Source: Bacillota bacterium (lineage in GTDB: Bacteria > Bacillota > Clostridia > Acetivibrionales > DSM-1351). From it: a stretch of 64,000 nucleotides of DNA. Position 1 is the first letter of the stretch. Each line of letters starts with the position of its first letter. Below are positions 56,400-64,000 of this stretch, piece after piece. The stretch lies in assembly GCA_023409265.1 (NCBI GenBank), contig JAEYHZ010000009.1, positions 74,295 to 138,294 on the forward strand. Reading direction: 5' to 3'. A program made the translations under genes and the position numbers. The notes beneath the pieces were generated by a model that saw nothing but the letters and a program-made list of their open reading frames with translations, was not told the origin of the DNA and ran no database searches.

Positions 56400-56486
56400 T
56401 ATTAACCTCAAATAAAAATAAACAGAGTTCTGCTTTGCTGCATGTTGTCAATGCAGGATTATTAAGCTATACTATGGTAGTGATAT

Positions 56487-56559
56487 GTCCCGATAATTAA
56501 TTGGATACGGTAGTGGACCCGGTTCACTATCCGGATTCGATTCCTGTCCGGGCAGACAA
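56487..56559 (+). ncRNA. tRNA-like sequence, degenerate
   Basis: TGTCCCG can pair with CCGGGCA (6 of 7), ATTGGATA resembles a D loop, TAGTGG-acccggt-TCACTA forms an anticodon-like arm with a 7-nt loop, and GGATTCGATTCC resembles a T arm. The D stem and position-33 T are missing and the variable loop is too short, so it is not a working standard tRNA. A tRNA pseudogene or tRNA-derived small RNA is likely. Confidence 0.35.
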
Positions 56560-56571
56560 TGAATTTTAGAC

Positions 56572-56602
56572 GCTAGTATCCGTAATGGTTCTGGCGTTTT
56601 TT
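56572..56602 (+). terminator. terminator after the tRNA-like element
   Basis: ACGCTAG and CTGGCGT pair (one G/T) around a 14-nt loop and are followed by TTTTT. Confidence 0.65.
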
Positions 56603-56677
56603 ACATAATTGAAATATGCTTGAAGCTGTAGTACAACCTTAATCCGGAATGTTCAAATTATGCAGGGAGATATTAAA

Positions 56678-59600
56678 GTGAAGAACACTAATAAAATAGT
56701 TGCTTTAATAATGGTACTTATAGTTATCTTAATACTCTCAGTTTATTACTTTCTAAATAAGAGGTCCGAGGCCGAAGTACCCTCATGCAGGAACGGCCTT
56801 ATTGATCTTTCTAATTGGGATTTCAACAAAAATGATAATGTTAAACTAAATGGATATTGGGAATTTCATCCAAATATGCTTTTGTTACCTGGCGATTTTA
56901 ACAGTAAATTATTGTCAGATCCCTTATATATTAAGGTGCCGGGGCGTTGGTTGAGTGAAAGGACCAAAAATAAAATTGCAGATAAAGATATTGGAACATA
57001 CAGGTTAAAGGTGAAACTGAGTAACAGCGCATATATGTATGGTCTAAAGACAACCAATATTAGATCATCATTCAGAATTTTTGTAAATGGAAAGGAAGTG
57101 GGGAGAAGCGGGAATCCGGCTTCAACTCTGGAACAGGGATATGAAACGGATTTAGCTCCCATTGTTGCTTTTTTTCCATCGGAAAGCGATACACTGGATA
57201 TTGTTATTCAGGTTGCCAATTTAGACTACTATAATGGTGGGATCATCCAAAGTATTTATTTTGGAAGCAAGGAAACGATTCTGGATTATTATTTCAAAGC
57301 AAATATTTTTGAAATGCTGGAAATATCATGCCTTATTATGCCCGGATTATATTATTTTGCTCTTTATATAAGACGGAGACAGGATAAGCGTTTTGTTTAC
57401 TTCAGCTTTTTTTGTCTGGCCTATGCTTTTATTACTGCTACAGGTGATGAGAGGATTTTTAACAGGGTTTTTGAGTTTCTTCCATATATGTGGGTTTTAA
57501 AGTTAAGGATATCAATGCTGTGTTTAAGCATCATATTTGCGGGATTACTTATACGGGAAATGGGCAAGGATTTTATTTCCGACCGCTTTATGAAAGTAAT
57601 AACCATAGTCATGTCCGTCAATATAATGCTTATTTTACCGGCACCCATAAAACATATGGCTTTATTTGAACAAATCACAGGGCCTACGTATATTTTGGCC
57701 TATATGTTGATGGCATTTTTGGTATTTAAGGCTATCAAAAACAAAAAATATGGCAGTTTAAACAAGCGGGCTTCTCTATTTTTGCTCTATGGGATTTTAC
57801 TCGTTATTTTCTCTTTTATCAGTTCGTTTCTTTTTATTTTTTCAGCTATAAACAGCTATGCTGTTCCGTTATTGATATTGCTTTATCTTTTGGCCGGTAT
57901 ATCTGCCTTGTTTGTAAATCAATATTCCAAAGCCTATAAGGACCTTGAAGACATGAGTCATAGACTGATAGAGGCAGACAAGCTGAAGGATGAGTTTTTG
58001 ATAAACACCTCCCATGAGTTTAAAACGCCTTTGCATGGAATTATTAATATTGCACAGATACTTCAGAATAAGCAGGAGGTTAATTATACTAAAAAGCAGG
58101 AAGAAAATATTGCTTACATAATAGCCATTGCAACAAGGCTTTCCAGTCTTGTAAACGACATAATTGATTTTCAAAGTTTACAAAACAAGAGTCTCAGGTT
58201 GAATAAAAAAATCTTTGACATTAACGGTACTATTCAGGCGGTAATTGAAATTTTACAGCTCATGAGAAAGGACGAGCATATAAAGCTGCTAAACAGCATA
58301 CCTGCAGGAGAGTTTTATGTATTTGCCGATGAAAACAGATTCAATCAGATTATGGTAAACCTTATAGGAAATTCTTTAAAATATACGGAAAAGGGTTACG
58401 TGGAGATTAAAGCAGCAGTTGTTAACAGTTATATACATATAAGTGTTGAGGATACCGGAGCAGGAATGGATGAACTGGCTCAACAACAGCTTTTTAAGGG
58501 TAAAATGTATACCGGAGATATAAATTTTACTGAGACCAGTTCATCCGGACTGGGTCTTTCCATTTCAAAAATGCTGGCTGCAAGCATGGACGGAGATTTG
58601 TATCTGAATTGGTCAGAACCCCATAAGGGATCAAGCTTTATAGTAAAGCTACCTGAAGCTGATGAGGTTGAGAAGAAAGAATACTGTCTGGGGGTTGTCA
58701 ATGAAAATCACGGTTTAAGTGAAGAAATATATGAACCGGAGCCTGCAGCCGCCCTTGAGGAGTATGTTGATAACGCCGGCGCAGGTCAGGTAAAGATTCT
58801 GATTGTTGACGATGAAGCTTCCAATATTAAGGTATTGAAGGAGATATTTTATGACCAGCAGTACAAAACGCTGATAGCCTATAATGGCGTAAAAGCTCTG
58901 GAACTGATAAAAAGGCACAGAGACATATCCATAGTATTGCTTGATGTTATGATGCCCGGATTATCAGGCTATGAGGTGTGCAGGAAGATCCGGCAGGAGT
59001 ATCAGTTGCATGAGCTTCCTATCCTGCTGCTGACTGTTAGAAATACCCCAGAGGATATAGCCATGGGATTTGATGCAGGAGCCAATGATTTTCTGGTAAA
59101 GCCATTTGATTCTAAGGAGCTTAAAGCAAGAGTGAGTACTCTCCAAAATATGAAGGAAGCCGTTGAAAATGCAATAAAAATTGAAACTGCCTTTTTGCAG
59201 TCACAAATAAAACCACACTTTTTATATAATGCTTTAAGTATTATAATGTCTTTGTGTTATAGTGACGGTGAAAGGGCAGGTGATCTTCTTGCTGAATTAA
59301 GCAACTACCTGCGGAGCTCCTTTGATATTGATCCGAAGAATTCCTTTGTCAGCCTGAAAAAGGAGATTTCTCTTGTAAAATCTTATGTTGAACTGGAGAA
59401 AGCTCGATTTGGAGAAAGGTTAAAGGTTGAATTCAGTATTGATGATAAAACTCTGGAATATAGAATACCTGCATTAATCATCCAGCCGATTGTTGAAAAC
59501 GCCATCCGCCACGGGCTGATGAAACGTATATCCGGCGGTCAGGTCACAATAGCTGCAGAGTTAAAAAATACTGAACTGATAATTATTATAAAAGACGACG

Positions 59601-59809
59601 GACTGGGGATACCTTCGGAAAAGCTTAAAACACTGCTGGATTACAATATTTCCACAGGCAGCGTTGGATTGAGAAATGTAAACAAAAGATTGGTGAATGA
59701 ATATGGTCAGGGCTTATTTATAAACAGTATGGAAGGACAGGGAACAGAGGTTCTGATTAAGATTCCGGTAAAAGTTATAAACCGGTTGACAAGTGAGGAC
59801 GTGGTATGA
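56678..59809 (+). CDS. hybrid sensor kinase: 7TMR-DISM, HisKA, REC, LytS-type kinase
   Basis: Membrane sensor with two kinase modules in one chain (1043 aa). A membrane segment at ~10-26 is followed by an extracellular jelly-roll-like domain (~27-190), seven membrane helices (~205-410, 7TMR-DISM), a HisKA domain with His446 in NTSHEFKTPLHG, an HATPase domain with DTGAGMD and GLGLSISKML, a receiver with Asp756 in VLLDVMMPG, then a LytS/YesM-type module with His847 in SQIKPHFLYNAL and a second ATPase. GTG at 56678 is preferred, with AGGGAG 8 nt upstream; ATG 56660 is the alternative. It overlaps the response regulator gene by 4 nt. Confidence 0.9.
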   Translation: MKNTNKIVALIMVLIVILILSVYYFLNKRSEAEVPSCRNGLIDLSNWDFNKNDNVKLNGYWEFHPNMLLLPGDFNSKLLSDPLYIKVPGRWLSERTKNKIADKDIGTYRLKVKLSNSAYMYGLKTTNIRSSFRIFVNGKEVGRSGNPASTLEQGYETDLAPIVAFFPSESDTLDIVIQVANLDYYNGGIIQSIYFGSKETILDYYFKANIFEMLEISCLIMPGLYYFALYIRRRQDKRFVYFSFFCLAYAFITATGDERIFNRVFEFLPYMWVLKLRISMLCLSIIFAGLLIREMGKDFISDRFMKVITIVMSVNIMLILPAPIKHMALFEQITGPTYILAYMLMAFLVFKAIKNKKYGSLNKRASLFLLYGILLVIFSFISSFLFIFSAINSYAVPLLILLYLLAGISALFVNQYSKAYKDLEDMSHRLIEADKLKDEFLINTSHEFKTPLHGIINIAQILQNKQEVNYTKKQEENIAYIIAIATRLSSLVNDIIDFQSLQNKSLRLNKKIFDINGTIQAVIEILQLMRKDEHIKLLNSIPAGEFYVFADENRFNQIMVNLIGNSLKYTEKGYVEIKAAVVNSYIHISVEDTGAGMDELAQQQLFKGKMYTGDINFTETSSSGLGLSISKMLAASMDGDLYLNWSEPHKGSSFIVKLPEADEVEKKEYCLGVVNENHGLSEEIYEPEPAAALEEYVDNAGAGQVKILIVDDEASNIKVLKEIFYDQQYKTLIAYNGVKALELIKRHRDISIVLLDVMMPGLSGYEVCRKIRQEYQLHELPILLLTVRNTPEDIAMGFDAGANDFLVKPFDSKELKARVSTLQNMKEAVENAIKIETAFLQSQIKPHFLYNALSIIMSLCYSDGERAGDLLAELSNYLRSSFDIDPKNSFVSLKKEISLVKSYVELEKARFGERLKVEFSIDDKTLEYRIPALIIQPIVENAIRHGLMKRISGGQVTIAAELKNTELIIIIKDDGLGIPSEKLKTLLDYNISTGSVGLRNVNKRLVNEYGQGLFINSMEGQGTEVLIKIPVKVINRLTSEDVV

Positions 59810-60936
59810 TGAGAGCAATGGTTGTCGATGATGAGATACTGACTGCAGAGCATATATGCAGACTGCTTGGGAATTCAGGCGTTGAGGTTATGGGGTATTA
59901 TTCAAATCCCCATGAAGCTCTTGAAAAAGTAGAACTGCTAAAGCCGGATGTATTGTTTCTGGATATAGAAATGCCTGAAATGAGCGGATTAGAGTTGGCC
60001 GAGAATATACAAGCACAGGGATATGAAGGTGAAATTGTGTTTGTTACGGCTTACAATCAGTATGCCATTGAAGCGTTCTCTGTGAATGCCCTTGACTATC
60101 TCCTGAAACCCGTTATGGCAAAGGATATTTTGCGCTCTGTAGAGCGGGTAAATAAAAGAAGAACGGCAGGTTATGCTTATAAAACGAAAAGTAACGGCAA
60201 TATTATAAGCGTTTCTTTGTTTGGAAAACTTTCAATGTATGTAGGGGATGATAAGGAGCCAATTCATTGGATGACTGTAAAATGCGCCGAGATTTTAGCT
60301 TTCATCCTGCTGCAAAGAGAAGAAAGGGTGGTATCAAAGTGGAAGCTGATGGAGGCCATGTGGCCGGAGAAGGATAAGGAAAAGGCGGATATAAATGTGC
60401 GAAGCACTATCAGCAGACTTAATAAAACCCTGAGAGAGAATAATTCTGGAATATCTGTCTTGTCTACAGGAAATGCATATCAACTGAGCTGCACAGGAGT
60501 AAACGTAAAGGTGGATGCCTTTGAACTGGAAAAACTGGCACTAGGTTCGGCAATAATTAGCTCCGAAAATTCAGACTATTATAACTCTGTGTTATCAGGC
60601 TACCGAGGTATGTTGCTTGAGGAGTTTGACAGTGAATGGTGCTATGACCTGAGGGGGAGCTACCACAGATACTTTATCAGTGCGGCTAAAAAATTGGTAA
60701 AATATTATGAGAGTGTGAATACGGAACCTCTAAAAATACTAAACATAATTGAACTGCTGATAAAATATGAGCCTTATGATGAAGAGGTCAGAGAAAATGC
60801 TCTAAAGCTTTATTACAGGCTTGAAGGCAAACGGAGTGCCGAGAAGTACTACCGGCAGTACAGAGATTTGCTTGGGAAGGAGCTTGGAATAGAACCGGGC
60901 CAATCCATACAAAAACTGTATGCAAGTCTAATTTAA
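59806..60936 (+). CDS. response regulator with BTAD domain (SARP-like)
   Basis: Output partner of the hybrid sensor. The receiver (~1-125) has DD at 8-9, phosphoacceptor Asp53 in LFLDIEMPE and the switch Lys in LLKPV. A winged helix (~145-235, VSKWKLMEAMWPEKDKEKADINVRSTISRLNKTLR) and a C-terminal bacterial transcriptional activation domain (~240-376, ending LGIEPGQSIQKLYASL) follow. The REC-wHTH-BTAD order occurs in clostridial regulators of surface proteins. ATGA overlap with the kinase gene implies coupled translation. The likely target is the secreted protein gene downstream. Confidence 0.9.
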   Translation: MMRAMVVDDEILTAEHICRLLGNSGVEVMGYYSNPHEALEKVELLKPDVLFLDIEMPEMSGLELAENIQAQGYEGEIVFVTAYNQYAIEAFSVNALDYLLKPVMAKDILRSVERVNKRRTAGYAYKTKSNGNIISVSLFGKLSMYVGDDKEPIHWMTVKCAEILAFILLQREERVVSKWKLMEAMWPEKDKEKADINVRSTISRLNKTLRENNSGISVLSTGNAYQLSCTGVNVKVDAFELEKLALGSAIISSENSDYYNSVLSGYRGMLLEEFDSEWCYDLRGSYHRYFISAAKKLVKYYESVNTEPLKILNIIELLIKYEPYDEEVRENALKLYYRLEGKRSAEKYYRQYRDLLGKELGIEPGQSIQKLYASLI

Positions 60937-60982
60937 CCGTTATAAATAATTTTTTTCTGTAAATCTAAATAGTTTTAAAAAG

Positions 60983-61016
60983 AACAGAGTTTCCTCTCAG
61001 AGGCTCTGTTTTTTTT
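60983..61016 (+). terminator. terminator after the two-component operon
   Basis: AACAGAG...CTCTGTT with an inner CCTC/GAGG stem, followed by eight T. Confidence 0.88.
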
Positions 61017-61125
61017 GTAATTTATTGAAGAATATTGTCGTGTTTTGCAACAATTTTGCAACAGGTGTTGTTGTAAAATACAAGAGAATATGAGCTTGTT
61101 AAATTTACTAGAAAGGAGTTATGCT

Positions 61126-64000
61126 ATGCTTAAGAAAGGGATTTTGAAGAAATTAGCTGTATTATTAATTATTTTTTCGATGCTTTCAGGGACGATTCCA
61201 GGCTGGAATTTTGGTGTTGGAAAAGTCTATGCTGAAGGAGAGCAGGTTATAACCAATTTTGAAGGAGACCTTACCACGGAACAAGTATTTTCCAGGCCAT
61301 TTACTCCTGCGGACAGAGAAGAGGAAGATTCTTCCTATATGGCAATATATACTACGCCAACTTTGACAGCCGGCAACAAAATATGTAATTATTTTATTAA
61401 AAAATTTGAACCAAGTGTTACCGGGAAATATACCATTGAAGTTACAAATGCAGTATTAAAAGCGAGTGGTGATGACACATTTTTACTGTTATATGGAGGG
61501 GGATTTAATCCGGCCAATCCATTAGCTAATATTTTAGCTTGTAATGATGATAAAAATAATATAGATGGTGATGAAGAAAATAAAATCTATTCATCATGGT
61601 TACCAGACCAAAATCTAACAGCCGGAACAGAATACTATATTGTAATGACAAGTTTTTTTACTAACGATACAGGACATATATCATTCAGCATAACAGGACC
61701 GGGCAGTGTAACGGTGGGCGATCCTGCTACTGCAGCAGTGCCGGCTATTGAAACACAACCTCAGGATGTTACTATATCTGAAGGAAATATATTGATTTTA
61801 AATGTAAAAGCCTCAGCTTCTGATGGAGGAACCCTGAGCTACCAGTGGCAGAAGTCGGTGGATTCGGGAAGTACCTGGGGAAATATTGCTGGTGCAACCG
61901 GTTCAACCTATATTACCGGAGCACTTGTTGCTGGGGATAGTGGAACTAGCTTCAGGTGTGTGGTAACTAATACCAAGGGCGGCTCAGCTGCCAGTGCAAC
62001 GACAACCGCAGCCTCTGTAACTGTAAATGTATCAGATACACCGGACACCGCCTCCCCTACCTTTGCCGAGGGTCCTGCGGTTGATGCAGATGCTGTTTAT
62101 ATTACATTGACTGCAAGTCTAAATGAGAGCGGAACTATTTATTATTTAGCTGTGCCAAAGGATTCTGCAGCACCTACCTCCAGTGAGGTGATAGCAGGAG
62201 TACCTTACGGGAATATAACATCAATTGCTTCCGGGTCACAGCCGGCAAGTGATGCTCCGTATAGCCAGACCATTTATATAAAAGGACTGAAAGAAAAGAC
62301 GGAATATGATGTCTATGTTGTTGCAGCGGATGATGAAAATTCACCGAATGTAATGGCTGTACCGGTTAAACTGTCCACGAAGACGACTGAAAACAATGCC
62401 CTTCAATTTGATGAAGATTCTACAGTAACCGGTTTGAGCGGAATTAGTCCGGCGGAATTTACCCTGGAATTCAAGCTCAATACAGGTGATAATTCGTCGG
62501 GCATGAAACAAGACATCTACAGAGGAAAGGATTCCGACGGTCATGACGTTGCGATTGGCCTTACCTATTTTATAATAGAAATGAATGGGGACGGATCTTG
62601 CATTTATGCGCCCCAGCTTTCAATCAGTGTGGGAGATAATATTTATACAGCAGGCGCTGTGTTGAGTAGTTACAACGGGTGGCTTCACGTGGCCATCACA
62701 AGCAGTCAGACATCCGGTACGACACTGTATATTAATGGGAAATCATACGTTCAATTAGACGACCCGATCAAGCTTCCGGTCAGCGACGTAAAAATGGGGA
62801 CCGATTTCGTGTTTGAAGATCATGAGTACCCAACGTTTAACATAGATGATTTTCAAATCTGGGATAAGGAAAAAACGGCAGATGAAATTAAAGCAGATAT
62901 GAACTCAGAGTTGCTGCCACCTTTCTCCCAACATCTTGTAAGATATTATGACTTTAATAGGGGTATTGGTTTGGGAGATAATAGGAACCCGCCAGTAAAT
63001 ACTCTGCCAGATAAGCTCGGAAATGGAATTGGCACACTGGCGAATTTTGATCTGATCGGTTATTTGAGCAATTGGATTAAAATAATACTTAACAGCACTG
63101 TAAATCCGACATCGGTTACCTTTGACAAAAATACCGCAAATACCAGTGAAGGACATTATCAGGATGAGGTACTGACTCTTACGCTGAACGGAAATACGCT
63201 GTACGATGTGAAGCTTAATGGTGCAAGCATCGGCAACGGAAATTACACGCTTTCAGGAAACACTCTGACGCTCAAGAAGGAATATCTGTCAACGCTGACC
63301 ACAGGGACAAAGCTCTTCACAATGGACATGAGCGAGGGTTTCGATCCGAAGGTTACTGTGACAGTGATAGACACCTCGGCACCTGTTAAAGCACCTGGAT
63401 TCAGTCCGGAACCTGATCCAGGACCCGGAACAGAGCCTGGAACAACAGGTATACCCGGTGTGACACCGGTTACAGGCAATCACCTGCTGGTAAAAGTGTC
63501 CTCCAGTATAATAGCAACACCAAACACAGGAGATGCAGCCCCAACAGGCACAGGAGTGATTGACCCATATACAGCAGGAAGCGATATACCCGGAGTTGAT
63601 GCTGTTGTAAATAAGTACATAGGACTGTATGAAGCAGACAGCAGTAATAAGGTAGTAAAGTTCAAGCTTATAGTACTCGGAACGGATGATATAAACCCAT
63701 GGCCAACAACCCCTGTGCCTGGATTCAGTCCGGAGCCTGATCCAGGACCTGGTACAGAACCTGGAACAACAGGTATACCCGGTGTAACACCGGTAACAGG
63801 CAACCATCTGCTGGTAAAAGTGTCCTCCAGCATAATAGCAACGCCAAACACAGGAGATGCAGCGCCAACTGGAACAGGAGTGATCGACCCGTATACAGCG
63901 GGAAGCGATATACCCGGAGTAGATGCTGTTGTAAATAAGTACATAGGGCTGTATGAAGCAGACAGCAGTAATAAGGTAGTTAAGTTCAAGCTTATAGTAC
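61126..64000 (+). CDS. large secreted repeat protein (C-terminus off window)
   Basis: Exported multidomain protein, 958 codons visible. A signal peptide ends near VYAEG (~residue 37). A pre-peptidase-like beta domain (~45-200) with FLLLYGG and GTEYYIVMTSF, an Ig-like domain (~205-305), a fibronectin-like region (~310-425), a LamG/concanavalin-like domain (~430-610), and an X2 carbohydrate-binding module (~655-750) follow. From residue 757 a 108-aa unit (Pro/Gly linker plus ~78-residue domain) starts and repeats at 63718. AGGAG is 7 nt before the ATG at 61126. Such proteins often end in SLH domains; the end is not in view. Function is unknown. Confidence 0.88.
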   Translation, partial: MLKKGILKKLAVLLIIFSMLSGTIPGWNFGVGKVYAEGEQVITNFEGDLTTEQVFSRPFTPADREEEDSSYMAIYTTPTLTAGNKICNYFIKKFEPSVTGKYTIEVTNAVLKASGDDTFLLLYGGGFNPANPLANILACNDDKNNIDGDEENKIYSSWLPDQNLTAGTEYYIVMTSFFTNDTGHISFSITGPGSVTVGDPATAAVPAIETQPQDVTISEGNILILNVKASASDGGTLSYQWQKSVDSGSTWGNIAGATGSTYITGALVAGDSGTSFRCVVTNTKGGSAASATTTAASVTVNVSDTPDTASPTFAEGPAVDADAVYITLTASLNESGTIYYLAVPKDSAAPTSSEVIAGVPYGNITSIASGSQPASDAPYSQTIYIKGLKEKTEYDVYVVAADDENSPNVMAVPVKLSTKTTENNALQFDEDSTVTGLSGISPAEFTLEFKLNTGDNSSGMKQDIYRGKDSDGHDVAIGLTYFIIEMNGDGSCIYAPQLSISVGDNIYTAGAVLSSYNGWLHVAITSSQTSGTTLYINGKSYVQLDDPIKLPVSDVKMGTDFVFEDHEYPTFNIDDFQIWDKEKTADEIKADMNSELLPPFSQHLVRYYDFNRGIGLGDNRNPPVNTLPDKLGNGIGTLANFDLIGYLSNWIKIILNSTVNPTSVTFDKNTANTSEGHYQDEVLTLTLNGNTLYDVKLNGASIGNGNYTLSGNTLTLKKEYLSTLTTGTKLFTMDMSEGFDPKVTVTVIDTSAPVKAPGFSPEPDPGPGTEPGTTGIPGVTPVTGNHLLVKVSSSIIATPNTGDAAPTGTGVIDPYTAGSDIPGVDAVVNKYIGLYEADSSNKVVKFKLIVLGTDDINPWPTTPVPGFSPEPDPGPGTEPGTTGIPGVTPVTGNHLLVKVSSSIIATPNTGDAAPTGTGVIDPYTAGSDIPGVDAVVNKYIGLYEADSSNKVVKFKLIV
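63394..64000 (+). repeat. 324-bp in-frame tandem repeat
   Basis: The unit starting at 63394 recurs at 63718 and runs to the window edge. Over the 283 bases that can be compared I count 19 differences, every one at a synonymous third position, so the encoded 94 residues are identical. Confidence 0.9.

Noticed and set aside
63243..63989. Minus-strand Pro/Gly/Val-rich frames
   Set aside because: Antisense to the 108-aa repeats; their own repeated look is inherited from the sense-strand repeat.

Overview
The window looks like chromosomal DNA of a low-GC, spore-former-type Firmicute, most like the plant-cell-wall-degrading clostridia (Ruminiclostridium/Clostridium cellulolyticum type). The evidence is strong GGAGG ribosome sites, frequent GTG/TTG starts, a glmS ribozyme, a cdaA-ybbR-glmM neighbourhood, S-layer-anchored polysaccharide lyases and several sugar ABC importers. 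The genus is an inference; no marker rRNA is present.

Layout. 1-4650 (minus strand): an arabinoside/oligosaccharide operon with a lipoprotein binding protein, two permeases and a GH51 arabinofuranosidase cut by the left edge, under a consensus sigma-A promoter with a palindrome at the start site. 4774-5804: two GNAT acetyltransferases. 5899-6161: a MITE-like element with 25-bp inverted ends and a TA duplication. 6403-14629: housekeeping genes nadE, a 33-aa membrane protein, cdaA, ybbR/cdaR, an FAD protein, a hypothetical gene and glmM. 14749-18200: a half-size EamA transporter, then glmS behind a glmS ribozyme.

18516-30329 is a polysaccharide-uronide region: a chemoreceptor, an orphan YesN-type response regulator, a decayed lipoprotein start, and a 2285-aa S-layer-anchored PL8 lyase. 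A leader of about 120-140 bp occurs both upstream of the chemoreceptor and upstream of the lyase. 30337-34890 is a small accessory island bounded by two direct repeats of about 287 bp. It holds a frameshifted esterase, other gene fragments, and intact PfpI and DUF1330 genes.

35232-48103 is a complete beta-glucan utilisation locus: secreted GH16 glucanase, LplB/LplC/LplA-type importer, phosphoglucomutase, GH94-like phosphorylase, and, convergent to them, a GH3 enzyme and a ROK repressor. The model is that a polymer is cut outside, oligosaccharides are imported, phosphorolysed, and fed to glycolysis as glucose 6-phosphate. 48495-56399 holds small accessory genes (VOC protein, P-loop kinase, AraC protein, SEC-C methionine aminopeptidase, secreted HExxH protein, flavodoxin, methyltransferase).

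56678-64000: a two-kinase hybrid sensor and a REC-BTAD regulator, followed by a large secreted protein that runs off the right edge. That protein contains Ig-like, LamG and X2 modules and a 108-aa tandem repeat of unknown function. The two visible repeat copies differ only at synonymous sites.
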